From the NCBI GenBank assembly GCA_964573885.1, contig CAZNLL010000047.1, positions 1 to 25,003 of the forward strand: DNA of 25,003 bases, read 5' to 3'. Shown here one piece after another: positions 14,763 to 21,322 of the stretch. The notes beneath the pieces are model-generated. The model was not told where the DNA came from. It saw only the letters and a program-made list of their open reading frames with translations, and ran no database searches. This DNA comes from CAZNLL01 sp964573885 (GTDB taxonomy: Bacteria; Desulfobacterota; DSM-4660; Desulfatiglandales; Desulfatiglandaceae). Both the position numbers and the translations under genes were made by a program. Every line of letters begins with the position of its first letter. Within the stretch, counting starts at the first letter, position 1.

Positions 14763-15632
14763 TCAATACTTCTTCCTGAGCCGGGATCTGTAATAGATGG
14801 CGACCAGATTGAGGCCCAGTACCAGGATGATCAGCACCAGGGCCGTCCCGTACTGGAGATGCCGTGTGGCCTCGATTTCAGTGCCCGCCGTGGCCAGCAC
14901 ATAAACATGATAAGGCAACGCCATGATTTCGTCAAAGATGGAAGTGGGCAGAGAAGGGGTATAAAAGACCGCCGCCGTGAACATGATGGGGGCTGTCTCT
15001 CCGGCAGCCCGGCTGATCCCCAAGATGGCACCCGTAAGGACGCCGGGAAGGGCCGCCGGCAATACGACCCGATAGATGGTTTGCCATTTGGTCGCACCCA
15101 GGCCCAGGGAGGCCTCCCGGTAGGTGTCGGGGACGGCCCGGAGGGCCTCCTCAGAGGCACCGATGATCACCGGCAGGGTCATGGCCCCCAGGGTCAAAGA
15201 ACCGGCAAGGATACTCACACCCATCTTGAGCCAGACCACAAAAAAGGCCAGTCCAAAGAGGCCGAAGACCACGGAGGGGACCCCGGCCAGGTTGTTGATG
15301 CCGAGGCGGATGATGCGGAGGGCCCGGCCCGGCCGGGCATACTCATGGAGATAGATGGCAGAGGCTACCCCAATAGGGAGGGCCACCAAAATGGCCCCCA
15401 GGCTGAGGCAGAGTGTCCCTACGATACAGGGAAGGATTCCCCCTTTGGTCATGGACTCCATGGGAGGCTGGCTCAGGAAGGTCCAGTTAATGGCCCGCCA
15501 GCCCTTGGCCACGAGAAAGTAGACCACAATCACCAGGGCCGCTCCGTTGATCACCGCGGCGATTCTGAAAAGGGAAAACATGATCCCCTGAAAAAGGGTT
15601 CGTGTTGTCTTAATCCGTTCTGTCTTTTCCAT
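14763..15632 (-). CDS. pstA: Phosphate ABC transporter permease PstA
   Basis: This 289-aa inner-membrane permease forms the phosphate channel with PstC. About six transmembrane helices are visible. The EAA loop that docks to PstB reads EASLGLGATKWQTIYRVVLPAA, followed by GISRAAGETAPIMFTAA, a PstA hallmark. The N-terminus (MEKTERIKTTRT) is cytoplasmic. The start is 15 bp after the pstC stop with only a weak ribosome site, so translation is probably coupled to pstC. Confidence 0.95.
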   Translation of the reverse strand: MEKTERIKTTRTLFQGIMFSLFRIAAVINGAALVIVVYFLVAKGWRAINWTFLSQPPMESMTKGGILPCIVGTLCLSLGAILVALPIGVASAIYLHEYARPGRALRIIRLGINNLAGVPSVVFGLFGLAFFVVWLKMGVSILAGSLTLGAMTLPVIIGASEEALRAVPDTYREASLGLGATKWQTIYRVVLPAALPGVLTGAILGISRAAGETAPIMFTAAVFYTPSLPTSIFDEIMALPYHVYVLATAGTEIEATRHLQYGTALVLIILVLGLNLVAIYYRSRLRKKY

Positions 15633-15647
15633 CAGAGGTTACCGCCA

Positions 15648-16559
15648 TTAAAGGGTTGCCGCTCCCACCTGCCTGTATTTGTTGGAGATATAGTCGGCAA
15701 CCAGGTTAAAAAGCAAGGTGAAGAGAAACAGAATAATACCCGTCGCGAAGAGGGCATAGTAGTGATCTCCCCGGAAGGGGGCCTCCGCCATCTCCGCGGC
15801 GATGCTGGCCGGCATGGGCCGGACAGGATCAAAAACGGACGAGGGTACCAGGGCCGCGCCCCCGGCCACCATAAGGACCACCATGGTTTCACCCATGGCC
15901 CGGGACATCCCCAGGATAACGGCCGTGCAAATGCCTGAGATGGAGGCGGGCACGATGACCCGGGCAATGGTTTCCCACCGGGTCGCCCCCAGGGCCAGTG
16001 AGGCCTCTTTCAGTTCTGTGGGGACGCTGAAAATGGCATCTTCCGAGATACTGCAGATGGTAGGGATAGACATAAAGGCCAGCATCAAGGAGGCGTTGAA
16101 GAGGTTGAGGCCGGTGGGCATGTCAAAGATTCGCTGCAGAAAAGGCGCGACCACGACCATGCCGAAAAAGCCGATCACCACGGAGGGGAGGGCTGCCAGG
16201 AGTTCAACCACCGGCTTGACCACTTCTCTGACCCTGGAAGAGGCTATTTCTGCGAGGTAGAGGGCGGTCATGACCCCTAAAGGGATGGAGATCACAGACG
16301 AGACCGCGGTTACGGCCAGGGAGGCCACAATCAAGGCAAGGATACCGAATTCGGGGGGGGAGTCAGTGGGGTACCAGTAACGGCCGAACAAGAAATCCGT
16401 CACAGAGACCTTGGCAAAAATGGGCAGGCCTTCCATAAAAAGGAAAAGGACGATAAGGGCAAGGGTCAAGATGGAGGCCAGTGCCACGGCGAAAAAAAGG
16501 ATATGGATCCCCCGCTCTTTCCTCCGTCTGCCTCTTCCCCTGTTTTGACGTTTATCCAT
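15648..16559 (-). CDS. pstC: Phosphate ABC transporter permease PstC
   Basis: This 303-aa inner-membrane permease is the partner of PstA. A basic cytoplasmic N-terminus (MDKRQNRGRGRRRKERG) precedes six transmembrane helices. The EAA loop reads EASLALGATRWETIARVIVPAS, followed by GMSRAMGETMVVLMVAGG, typical of PstC. The open frame extends 47 codons further upstream, but GGAAGGG at 4 nt before the ATG at 16559 and the loss of similarity upstream fix this start. A 141-bp gap with a strong hairpin separates it from pstS, so expression is probably lower than that of the binding protein. Confidence 0.95.
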   Translation of the reverse strand: MDKRQNRGRGRRRKERGIHILFFAVALASILTLALIVLFLFMEGLPIFAKVSVTDFLFGRYWYPTDSPPEFGILALIVASLAVTAVSSVISIPLGVMTALYLAEIASSRVREVVKPVVELLAALPSVVIGFFGMVVVAPFLQRIFDMPTGLNLFNASLMLAFMSIPTICSISEDAIFSVPTELKEASLALGATRWETIARVIVPASISGICTAVILGMSRAMGETMVVLMVAGGAALVPSSVFDPVRPMPASIAAEMAEAPFRGDHYYALFATGIILFLFTLLFNLVADYISNKYRQVGAATL

Positions 16560-16654
16560 ATTCCCTTCCTGATAGCGGTGAATGATTTTCGGTGTGACAG
16601 CCTGTTTCGACAAAAGGGCCGTCTCTGATCCCCCTCGGGACTCTGCAAATAAAT

Positions 16655-16684
16655 GACGCCTCCCAGGGGAGAATGGGAGGCGTC
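16655..16684 (-). terminator. Attenuating hairpin between pstS and pstC
   Basis: GACGCCTCCCA (16655-16665) and TGGGAGGCGTC (16674-16684) form a perfect 11-bp stem with an 8-nt loop. On the minus strand it is followed by ATTTATTTG, a modest U-rich stretch. It begins 16 bp after the pstS stop. It could partially terminate or stabilise pstS mRNA. Confidence 0.7.
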
Positions 16685-16700
16685 TCGGGGCTGGGGTCAA

Positions 16701-17519
16701 TTAGTAAAGAGGGACATAACCTGCTTTACGCACGTATTTTTGCCCCTTGTCAGGGTGAACGACAAAGTTGATGAAATTGACGATTTCTCCTGTGGGCCAC
16801 CCCTGGGTGAACATATACAGGGGCCGGCTGATGGGATAGGTGCCGTTGAGGGTGGTTTCTTCTGAACCGGTGATGCGGTTGACCATAAGGGCCTTGACGC
16901 TGGAATCCACATAACCGAGGCCGATATAGCCAACAGCATTTTTGTTTTTGGCGACCGCTTGCACTACTGCACCGTTGGAGGCCTGAAGCAGGGCGCCGGG
17001 GAAGACCCTTTCCTTTTTCATGACCTTCTTATGCCATACCTCGTAAGTACCGGACGAGGTGTCCCGGGAAATCACCACCACCGGCCTGTCCGGTCCGCCC
17101 AGTTCTTTCCAGTTTTTTAATTCCCCCTTATAGAGGGCCTTGAGCTGGGCCATGGTGAGATTCACCAAGGAGTTGCTTGGATGGACCACCGGTACGATAC
17201 AGTCGTAGGCCACGGCAAAGGGCACGGGATAACGGCCCTTTTCCACGGCCAGCTTGACCTCTTTGGGTTTGATGAATCTGGAACTGTCCGCAATATCCGT
17301 GCTCCCGTCAATAAGGGCCTTGATACCGTTTCCCGAGCCTCCCCCGGAGATGGAGATTTTCACATCCGGGTGTTGCTTCATGTACACTTCAGAAACCTTT
17401 TGGGCAATGGGCAGGACCGTGGTGGAACCTTTAATCACAATATTTCCTGCAAAGACCATGTTTGCGGTGAAAAAGAGGGCGGCCGCTACGGCCAGGGTGG
17501 CAAAACCTTTTAATTTCAT
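16701..17519 (-). CDS. pstS: Phosphate-binding periplasmic protein PstS
   Basis: This 272-aa precursor has a Sec signal peptide (MKLKGFATLAVAAALFFTAN, cleavage after VFA at about residue 24). The mature protein binds phosphate in the periplasm and delivers it to PstCA. Ligand-loop motifs are all present: IKGSTTVLP near the start, SGGGSGNGIKALIDGSTDIADSSR and SRDTSSGT in the middle, then ASNGAVVQAVAKNKNAVGYIGLGY. It lacks a lipobox, so it is soluble. It belongs to the shorter PstS type common outside enteric bacteria. The ATG at 17519 has GGAGG at 7 nt, and a four-repeat Pho box lies directly upstream. Confidence 0.96.
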   Translation of the reverse strand: MKLKGFATLAVAAALFFTANMVFAGNIVIKGSTTVLPIAQKVSEVYMKQHPDVKISISGGGSGNGIKALIDGSTDIADSSRFIKPKEVKLAVEKGRYPVPFAVAYDCIVPVVHPSNSLVNLTMAQLKALYKGELKNWKELGGPDRPVVVISRDTSSGTYEVWHKKVMKKERVFPGALLQASNGAVVQAVAKNKNAVGYIGLGYVDSSVKALMVNRITGSEETTLNGTYPISRPLYMFTQGWPTGEIVNFINFVVHPDKGQKYVRKAGYVPLY

Positions 17520-17557
17520 ATTATTACCTCCAATTTCTTTTAATCAAGTTTGTTTTC

Positions 17558-17610
17558 TTTGTACGCGGTAATTGTTAGATTTATGTTAAATTTCTGTTAA
17601 CATCCTGTTA
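17558..17610 (-). promoter_or_regulatory. Pho-box promoter of the pst operon
   Basis: Four TAACA repeats occur on the minus strand at 17610, 17599, 17588 and 17577 (5' ends), exactly 11 bp apart. Nine nucleotides after the last is TACAAA (17563-17558), a plausible -10. The repeats act in place of a -35 element, as is known for PhoB-dependent promoters. The read strand is TTAACA-like, closer to the Bacillus PhoP form than to the enteric TGTCA form. Confidence 0.8.
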
Positions 17611-17654
17611 GCGCTTCATCACCTCCTTTGCTAAAAAATGTCGGCTTTAAACGT

Positions 17655-17831
17655 TCACGCCCTGTCTGGAAGATCATCTCTTTTGAGAGGCGCAGACGCC
17701 TCAGACAAGTCCCTTTTGTTACCTTCTTTGGGTACCACCTTGATACGGCATTCCGGAAAGAGCCTCCTGATATGGGAAATCAGGAGTTCATTCGGCCCGC
17801 AAGGACCGGTCAAGATGATAATCTTTTCCAC
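17655..17831 (-). CDS. Small hypothetical protein in the Pho cluster (second of pair)
   Basis: This is a 58-aa soluble protein if it starts at the GTG at 17831 (preceded by GGGGGAAG). It is 72 aa if it starts at the TTG at 17873, which overlaps the stop of the upstream small gene by one TTGA. The N-terminus EKIIILTGPCGPNELLIS reads like a beta strand followed by a glycine loop and a helix, then CRIKVVPKE, so a small alpha/beta fold is likely. I do not recognise a family. It lies between a three-repeat Pho box upstream of its partner and the pstS Pho box. It may be one gene with its neighbour broken by a frameshift, or a coupled pair. Confidence 0.45.
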   Translation of the reverse strand: MEKIIILTGPCGPNELLISHIRRLFPECRIKVVPKEGNKRDLSEASAPLKRDDLPDRA

Positions 17832-17869
17832 GGTCTGCTTCCCCCAATCGAGGCCCGGAAACCACGGAT

Positions 17870-18121
17870 TCAACGCTGCACTTCTCCGCCCAATCCGTGG
17901 ATGGCCTCATAGAGATGGATATTCTTTTCCAGCCAGGAAGTGATCTTGCCGCTGGTCTCTTTAGAGATCTTCTTGTTCAGAACCTTAAATTCTTTGATGT
18001 TCTCTTTTTTATCGTAAATGAGCATAACCCTTGTTGCCCCGCCTCCGGGAAGGACGAGGCCCTGGCAATGGGTTAGGTCAAAAACAGACAATACTTTGTC
18101 CACATTCCTTCTATTTTCCAT
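17870..18121 (-). CDS. Small hypothetical protein in the Pho cluster (first of pair)
   Basis: This is an 83-aa lysine-rich soluble protein with no signal peptide or membrane segment. The ATG at 18121 is chosen because GAGG lies 6 nt upstream. A TTG four codons earlier is possible but lacks a site. The first half has a hydrophobic-glycine stretch (HCQGLVLPGGGATRVMLIY). The second half is a charged helix (KKISKETSGKITSWLEKNIHLYEAI). No family is recognised. It is the first gene after the Pho-type promoter at 18266-18307 and sits between phoR and pstS, on the same strand as both. Induction by phosphate limitation is predicted, but the function is unknown. Confidence 0.55.
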   Translation of the reverse strand: MENRRNVDKVLSVFDLTHCQGLVLPGGGATRVMLIYDKKENIKEFKVLNKKISKETSGKITSWLEKNIHLYEAIHGLGGEVQR

Positions 18122-18478
18122 AACATGCCTCAATTGATTTGATGTTTCTTATGTGTTTCCGTCGCTTGTGAATAAGAATCATTTTTCTCTTTTTTTGTCT
18201 CAGGAGCAGTCAAGATTTTTTTGAAAGATCAAAGATCAAATTCAAAGGATGATCTTTTCGGGAAGAAAATAAGGAAAAACCGTTAATCTAATGTTATGAT
18301 TCTGTTAAATGCTCATGAAAAGAGCACCTTTGGTGGCCGGGCGCCAACAGGCGCTGCACAGAGGGGGTGCGGGCCCTTGAGACGCGGGAAGGCGAAAACC
18401 GTTGAATTATCCCCTTGGGGCATTGAAAGGGCTTTTTCTCATGGGGCTGATGAGGAAGGTTGTGAGTTATCTCCAGGG
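18122..18478. other. Intergenic region phoR-small genes with Pho box
   Basis: This 357-bp gap holds the Pho-type promoter at 18266-18307, an AT-rich leader of about 140 nt, and near phoR two small inverted repeats: GCGCC/GGCGC at about 18342-18355 and TGCTC/GAGCA at about 18310-18326. These may terminate phoR weakly. No gene is supported. Confidence 0.5.
18266..18307 (-). promoter_or_regulatory. Pho-box promoter of the small-gene pair
   Basis: Minus-strand repeats TAACA (18307-18303), TAACA (18296-18292) and TAACG (18285-18281) are exactly 11 bp apart. Nine nucleotides later is TATTTT (18271-18266), a -10-like hexamer. The spacing equals that of the pstS and phoB promoters. Its position, 145-186 bp before the first small gene, leaves a leader of about 140 nt. 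Confidence 0.65.
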
Positions 18479-20257
18479 TCATACCCCGGGAAGATGGATG
18501 GTAAAGGCGCTCCCCTGGCCTGGAGTGCTTTCAACAAACAGCCTCCCGCCGTGGGCCTGGACGATATGCTTGACGATGGCCAGGCCGAGCCCGGTTCCTC
18601 CCATGCGCCTGCTCCGGGCCTTGTCCACCCGGTAAAAACGTTCAAAGAGGCGGGGCAAATGCTTTTTTTCTATACCGCACCCATGGTCGCGCACGGAGAT
18701 AACCAATTCACTGTCGAGGCGGGCGGCCTCCACCTGGATGAGCCCTCCCTGGTCGCTGTATTTGATGGCATTGTCCAGGAGATTGACCACCGCCTGCTCG
18801 AGGAGGGGGTGATCCACCTTGGCCTCCAGATCCTCGGTGCAGGAAAGACCGATCTTGATATCCTTTTCAGAGGCCCTGACGTGACACACCTGGAGAGCGG
18901 TGCGGAGTATGTCTTTGACCGACCCCTCCACCAGGACGATTTCTCCTTCCTCGGCCTCCCGCTCGATCCTGGACAGGGCGAGGAGGTCTTCCACAATGGC
19001 CTCCAGGCGGTCCACGTGTCTGTCTATGATGCCCAGGAACCGCTGGGCGTCGACCGTGTCATTGACCGCACCATCACGAAGGGTTTCCACAAAGCCCTTG
19101 ATAGCCGTGATGGGCGTCTTTATCTCGTGAGACACATTGGCCACAAAATCGCGGCGGATGTCTTCGAGTCGACGGAGGTGGGTTACGTCGTTGAGCACGA
19201 TGAGGGCGCCTATCTGATCACCCTCGGCATCACGAAGCACCGTGCCTTGGCCGCTGAGGAATCTCTCTTCGCCGTTGGACGAAAGGCTGATGTCTCTTTG
19301 CACCGGCTCATCGCTCGACAGGGCCTGGGTCACAAAGCGCTGTAAGACAATGTTTCTGACCACTTCCTGGATGCTGCGACCCTCCGCCTCGGCCGGATTG
19401 CAGGAAAACATCTGGGCCGCCGCATGATTGATGCTGATGATCCGCTCTTCCATGTCCACGGCAATGACCCCTTCCACCATACTGGAAAGGATGGCCTCGA
19501 TCTCGTGGCTCTGTCGGGTGACCGTATCAATCCGTTCCCTGAGTTGGGCCGCCATGGTGGTGATGGACTCGGAAAGGGCCTCGATTTCGTCGGAAGCCCC
19601 GTAGGTGGGCTTAAGCCTTGATTCTCCCCTGGCCACGGCCTCGGCCCAGTTCTTGATTTCCTGAATGGGTCTTGCGATGCGGCGGGAGACCAGGAGGCTC
19701 AAGAAGGCGGCGATGAGGGCCATGGCCACCCCCACAATAAGGATCTTGAACTGCACGTCATGGAGGGTTGCGTCTATGGCATTTACCGGGATGGCGGCCC
19801 TGAGCACGGCGAGGGGGCCTGAAGGGTCCCTGAGCAACAACGCCACGTAAAGGAAATTCCTGTCAGTGGTCCGGCTGTACCTTGTGGAAGTGCCCAGGCC
19901 TTGTTTCATGGCCTCCTTGATCTCGGGCCGATCCAGGTGGGTGTCCATGAGGGCCGGGTCTTGAGCGGAATCCCCTATGGGCTCTCCCGAGGGGAGAATG
20001 ACCGTGAATCGGGTGGAAGCCCGCTTGCCCAAGTCTTTGCAAAGGCGGTCTATTTGCCCTTTGTTCAGGGGGTCAAGATAGGGGAGGATCTGTCTTTCAA
20101 ACAGGTGAGCCCTGGCCTCAAGGTCGGCGGCGGTTTGTTCCAGAAAGAAGTGCCTGAGGGAATTGGAGGCGTACCAGGTCACCACCATCAGGCCGATGAC
20201 GGTGATAAAAAGAAAAGAGGGGAAGATCTGCCAGAAAAGCCGCCTTGATTTGGGCAT
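18479..20257 (-). CDS. phoR: Phosphate regulon sensor histidine kinase PhoR
   Basis: This 592-aa inner-membrane kinase has a first transmembrane helix at about residues 9-30, then an extracytoplasmic sensor region of about 140 residues and a second helix at about 170-190. HAMP (about 190-243) and PAS (about 252-360) domains follow. The H-box is FVANVSHEIKTPITAIKGF with His377, the N-box NLLDNAIKYS, the G1 box DHGCGIE, the F-box LFERFYRVDKARSR and the G2 box GGTGLGLAIVKH. A true periplasmic loop makes it longer than enteric PhoR (about 430 aa), like PhoR of Bacillus and many deltaproteobacteria. It starts 3 bp after the phoB stop and is surely co-transcribed with it. Its substrate is PhoB. Confidence 0.95.
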   Translation of the reverse strand: MPKSRRLFWQIFPSFLFITVIGLMVVTWYASNSLRHFFLEQTAADLEARAHLFERQILPYLDPLNKGQIDRLCKDLGKRASTRFTVILPSGEPIGDSAQDPALMDTHLDRPEIKEAMKQGLGTSTRYSRTTDRNFLYVALLLRDPSGPLAVLRAAIPVNAIDATLHDVQFKILIVGVAMALIAAFLSLLVSRRIARPIQEIKNWAEAVARGESRLKPTYGASDEIEALSESITTMAAQLRERIDTVTRQSHEIEAILSSMVEGVIAVDMEERIISINHAAAQMFSCNPAEAEGRSIQEVVRNIVLQRFVTQALSSDEPVQRDISLSSNGEERFLSGQGTVLRDAEGDQIGALIVLNDVTHLRRLEDIRRDFVANVSHEIKTPITAIKGFVETLRDGAVNDTVDAQRFLGIIDRHVDRLEAIVEDLLALSRIEREAEEGEIVLVEGSVKDILRTALQVCHVRASEKDIKIGLSCTEDLEAKVDHPLLEQAVVNLLDNAIKYSDQGGLIQVEAARLDSELVISVRDHGCGIEKKHLPRLFERFYRVDKARSRRMGGTGLGLAIVKHIVQAHGGRLFVESTPGQGSAFTIHLPGV

Positions 20258-20260
20258 ATT

Positions 20261-20947
20261 CTACTCCCTGAACCGGTATCCAACGCCCCGGACGGTTTCA
20301 ATATACTCACCGGCGGTGCCCAGTTTCTTTCGCAGTCCCACGATCTGGACATCAACGGACCGATCCGTTACAGGATAATCCTCTCCCCGGACGGCGTCCA
20401 CGATCTGGGAACGGGTGAAGACCCACCCGGGTCTCCTGGCCAGGAAGTGAAGGATGCCGAATTCCGTGAAGGTCAATTGAACAGGATCCCCTCCCACAAG
20501 GACCTCGCGGCGCCCGGGGTGGATGGCCAGATCATGGACGCGGAGGACATCGGTCTCCTCGGAGGGCTCCTGGGTCTTCCTCCGTAAGACCGCCCTTGCC
20601 CTGGCCAGCAGGACCCTGGGGCTGAAGGGTTTGGTCACGTAGTCGTCCGCCCCCAGTTCCAGGCCGGTGACAATATCCGCTTCCTCACCCTTGGCCGTTA
20701 GCATGACGATGGGAATGTGCCTGAGCCCAGGATCGGTTTTGAGGATCTTGGCCACCTCCAGCCCGTCCATGCCCGGGAGCATGAGGTCCAAAACAATGAG
20801 GTCGGGATTCGTTGACCTGGAGAGGTTCAGGGCTTCCTCTCCTGTTGCGGCGGTGAACACCTGGTAACCCTCTCTTGAGAGATTAAAACTCAAGAGTTCC
20901 AGGATATCCTCCTCATCGTCTACCACCAGGATTTTTTCTTTTGCCAT
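20261..20947 (-). CDS. phoB: Phosphate regulon response regulator PhoB
   Basis: This 228-aa OmpR-family regulator has a receiver domain with acidic pair Asp10-Asp11, phospho-acceptor Asp54 in VLDLMLPGMDG, the conserved Thr in VMLTAKG and Lys in YVTKPFSPRVL. A winged-helix DNA-binding domain follows (LTFTEFGILHFLARRPGWVFTR, DRSVDVQIVGLRKKLG, ETVRGVGYRF). The ATG at 20947 begins MAKEKILVVDDE, the normal start of this fold. Longer upstream starts (ATG at 20980, TTG at 20983) lack a ribosome site and would sit only a few bases after the -10. Four Pho repeats upstream point to autoregulation. Confidence 0.95.
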   Translation of the reverse strand: MAKEKILVVDDEEDILELLSFNLSREGYQVFTAATGEEALNLSRSTNPDLIVLDLMLPGMDGLEVAKILKTDPGLRHIPIVMLTAKGEEADIVTGLELGADDYVTKPFSPRVLLARARAVLRRKTQEPSEETDVLRVHDLAIHPGRREVLVGGDPVQLTFTEFGILHFLARRPGWVFTRSQIVDAVRGEDYPVTDRSVDVQIVGLRKKLGTAGEYIETVRGVGYRFRE

Positions 20948-20986
20948 TGCTTTGGTTTTCTCCCGGAAAATGGATGCCATCAAAAA

Positions 20987-21039
20987 ATCATACTAAAGGA
21001 TTGTTATCACGCGGTTAGGGTCCTGTAAAGTTTTTGTTA
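20987..21039 (-). promoter_or_regulatory. Pho-box promoter of phoBR
   Basis: Minus-strand repeats TAACA (21039-21035), TTACA (21028-21024), TAACC (21017-21013) and TAACA (21006-21002) are exactly 11 bp apart. Nine nucleotides later is TATGAT (20992-20987), one mismatch from the -10 consensus. The first codon of phoB is 40 nt further on. Confidence 0.75.
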
Positions 21040-21231
21040 TGATTCCAGGGGGCTTTTGGTCCAGGGTCTTGCGGGTATTGCCCATGATCCTGCAGGGCCT
21101 GTTTTCCAGTCTGGATGATGAAACGAAAATGGATTTTTTGTCTAGGCTTTTGGGCCATCCTTTTTTAAGGATAAGGCTTTGACGTTTTAAAAAGAACCGT
21201 GCCCCATCCGGCGAGTTGTAACTCCTTAATT

Positions 21232-21266
21232 CAATTCTTGAATTGCCTGCTGTTTTCGCCTATAAC
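21232..21266 (+). promoter_or_regulatory. Promoter with palindrome over the -35, methyltransferase gene
   Basis: TTGAAT (21238-21243), a 17-bp spacer and TATAAC (21261-21266) form a good sigma-70-type promoter. The -35 lies inside an inverted repeat, CAATTC-TT-GAATTG (21232-21245), so a bound protein would block it. Predicted start near 21273 gives a 50-nt leader. Confidence 0.5.
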
Positions 21267-21322
21267 ATGTCTGGGCCTTTTTGGATGAGGGTAACCTTTT
21301 CTCTTGGCAGGAAAGCGGGCAT

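Larger units (their letters stand above)
20948..21322. other. Intergenic region between phoB and the methyltransferase gene
   Basis: This 375-bp gap lies between divergent genes. It carries the phoB Pho promoter (20987-21039) and the methyltransferase promoter with its palindrome (21232-21266). A second small inverted repeat, GAGTT-GT-AACTC, lies at about 21214-21225. The middle (21045-21210) is AT-rich and shows nothing recognisable. Confidence 0.5.

Noticed and set aside
14733..15938. 401-codon open frame on the plus strand, opposite pstA/pstC
   Set aside because: Low-complexity Gly/His/Asp/Gln-rich translation typical of an antisense frame. It overlaps two certain permease genes.
18296..19345. 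349-codon open frame on the plus strand, opposite phoR
   Set aside because: It is the antisense shadow of a GC-rich histidine-kinase gene whose domains are unmistakable. It has no ribosome site and no recognisable motif.
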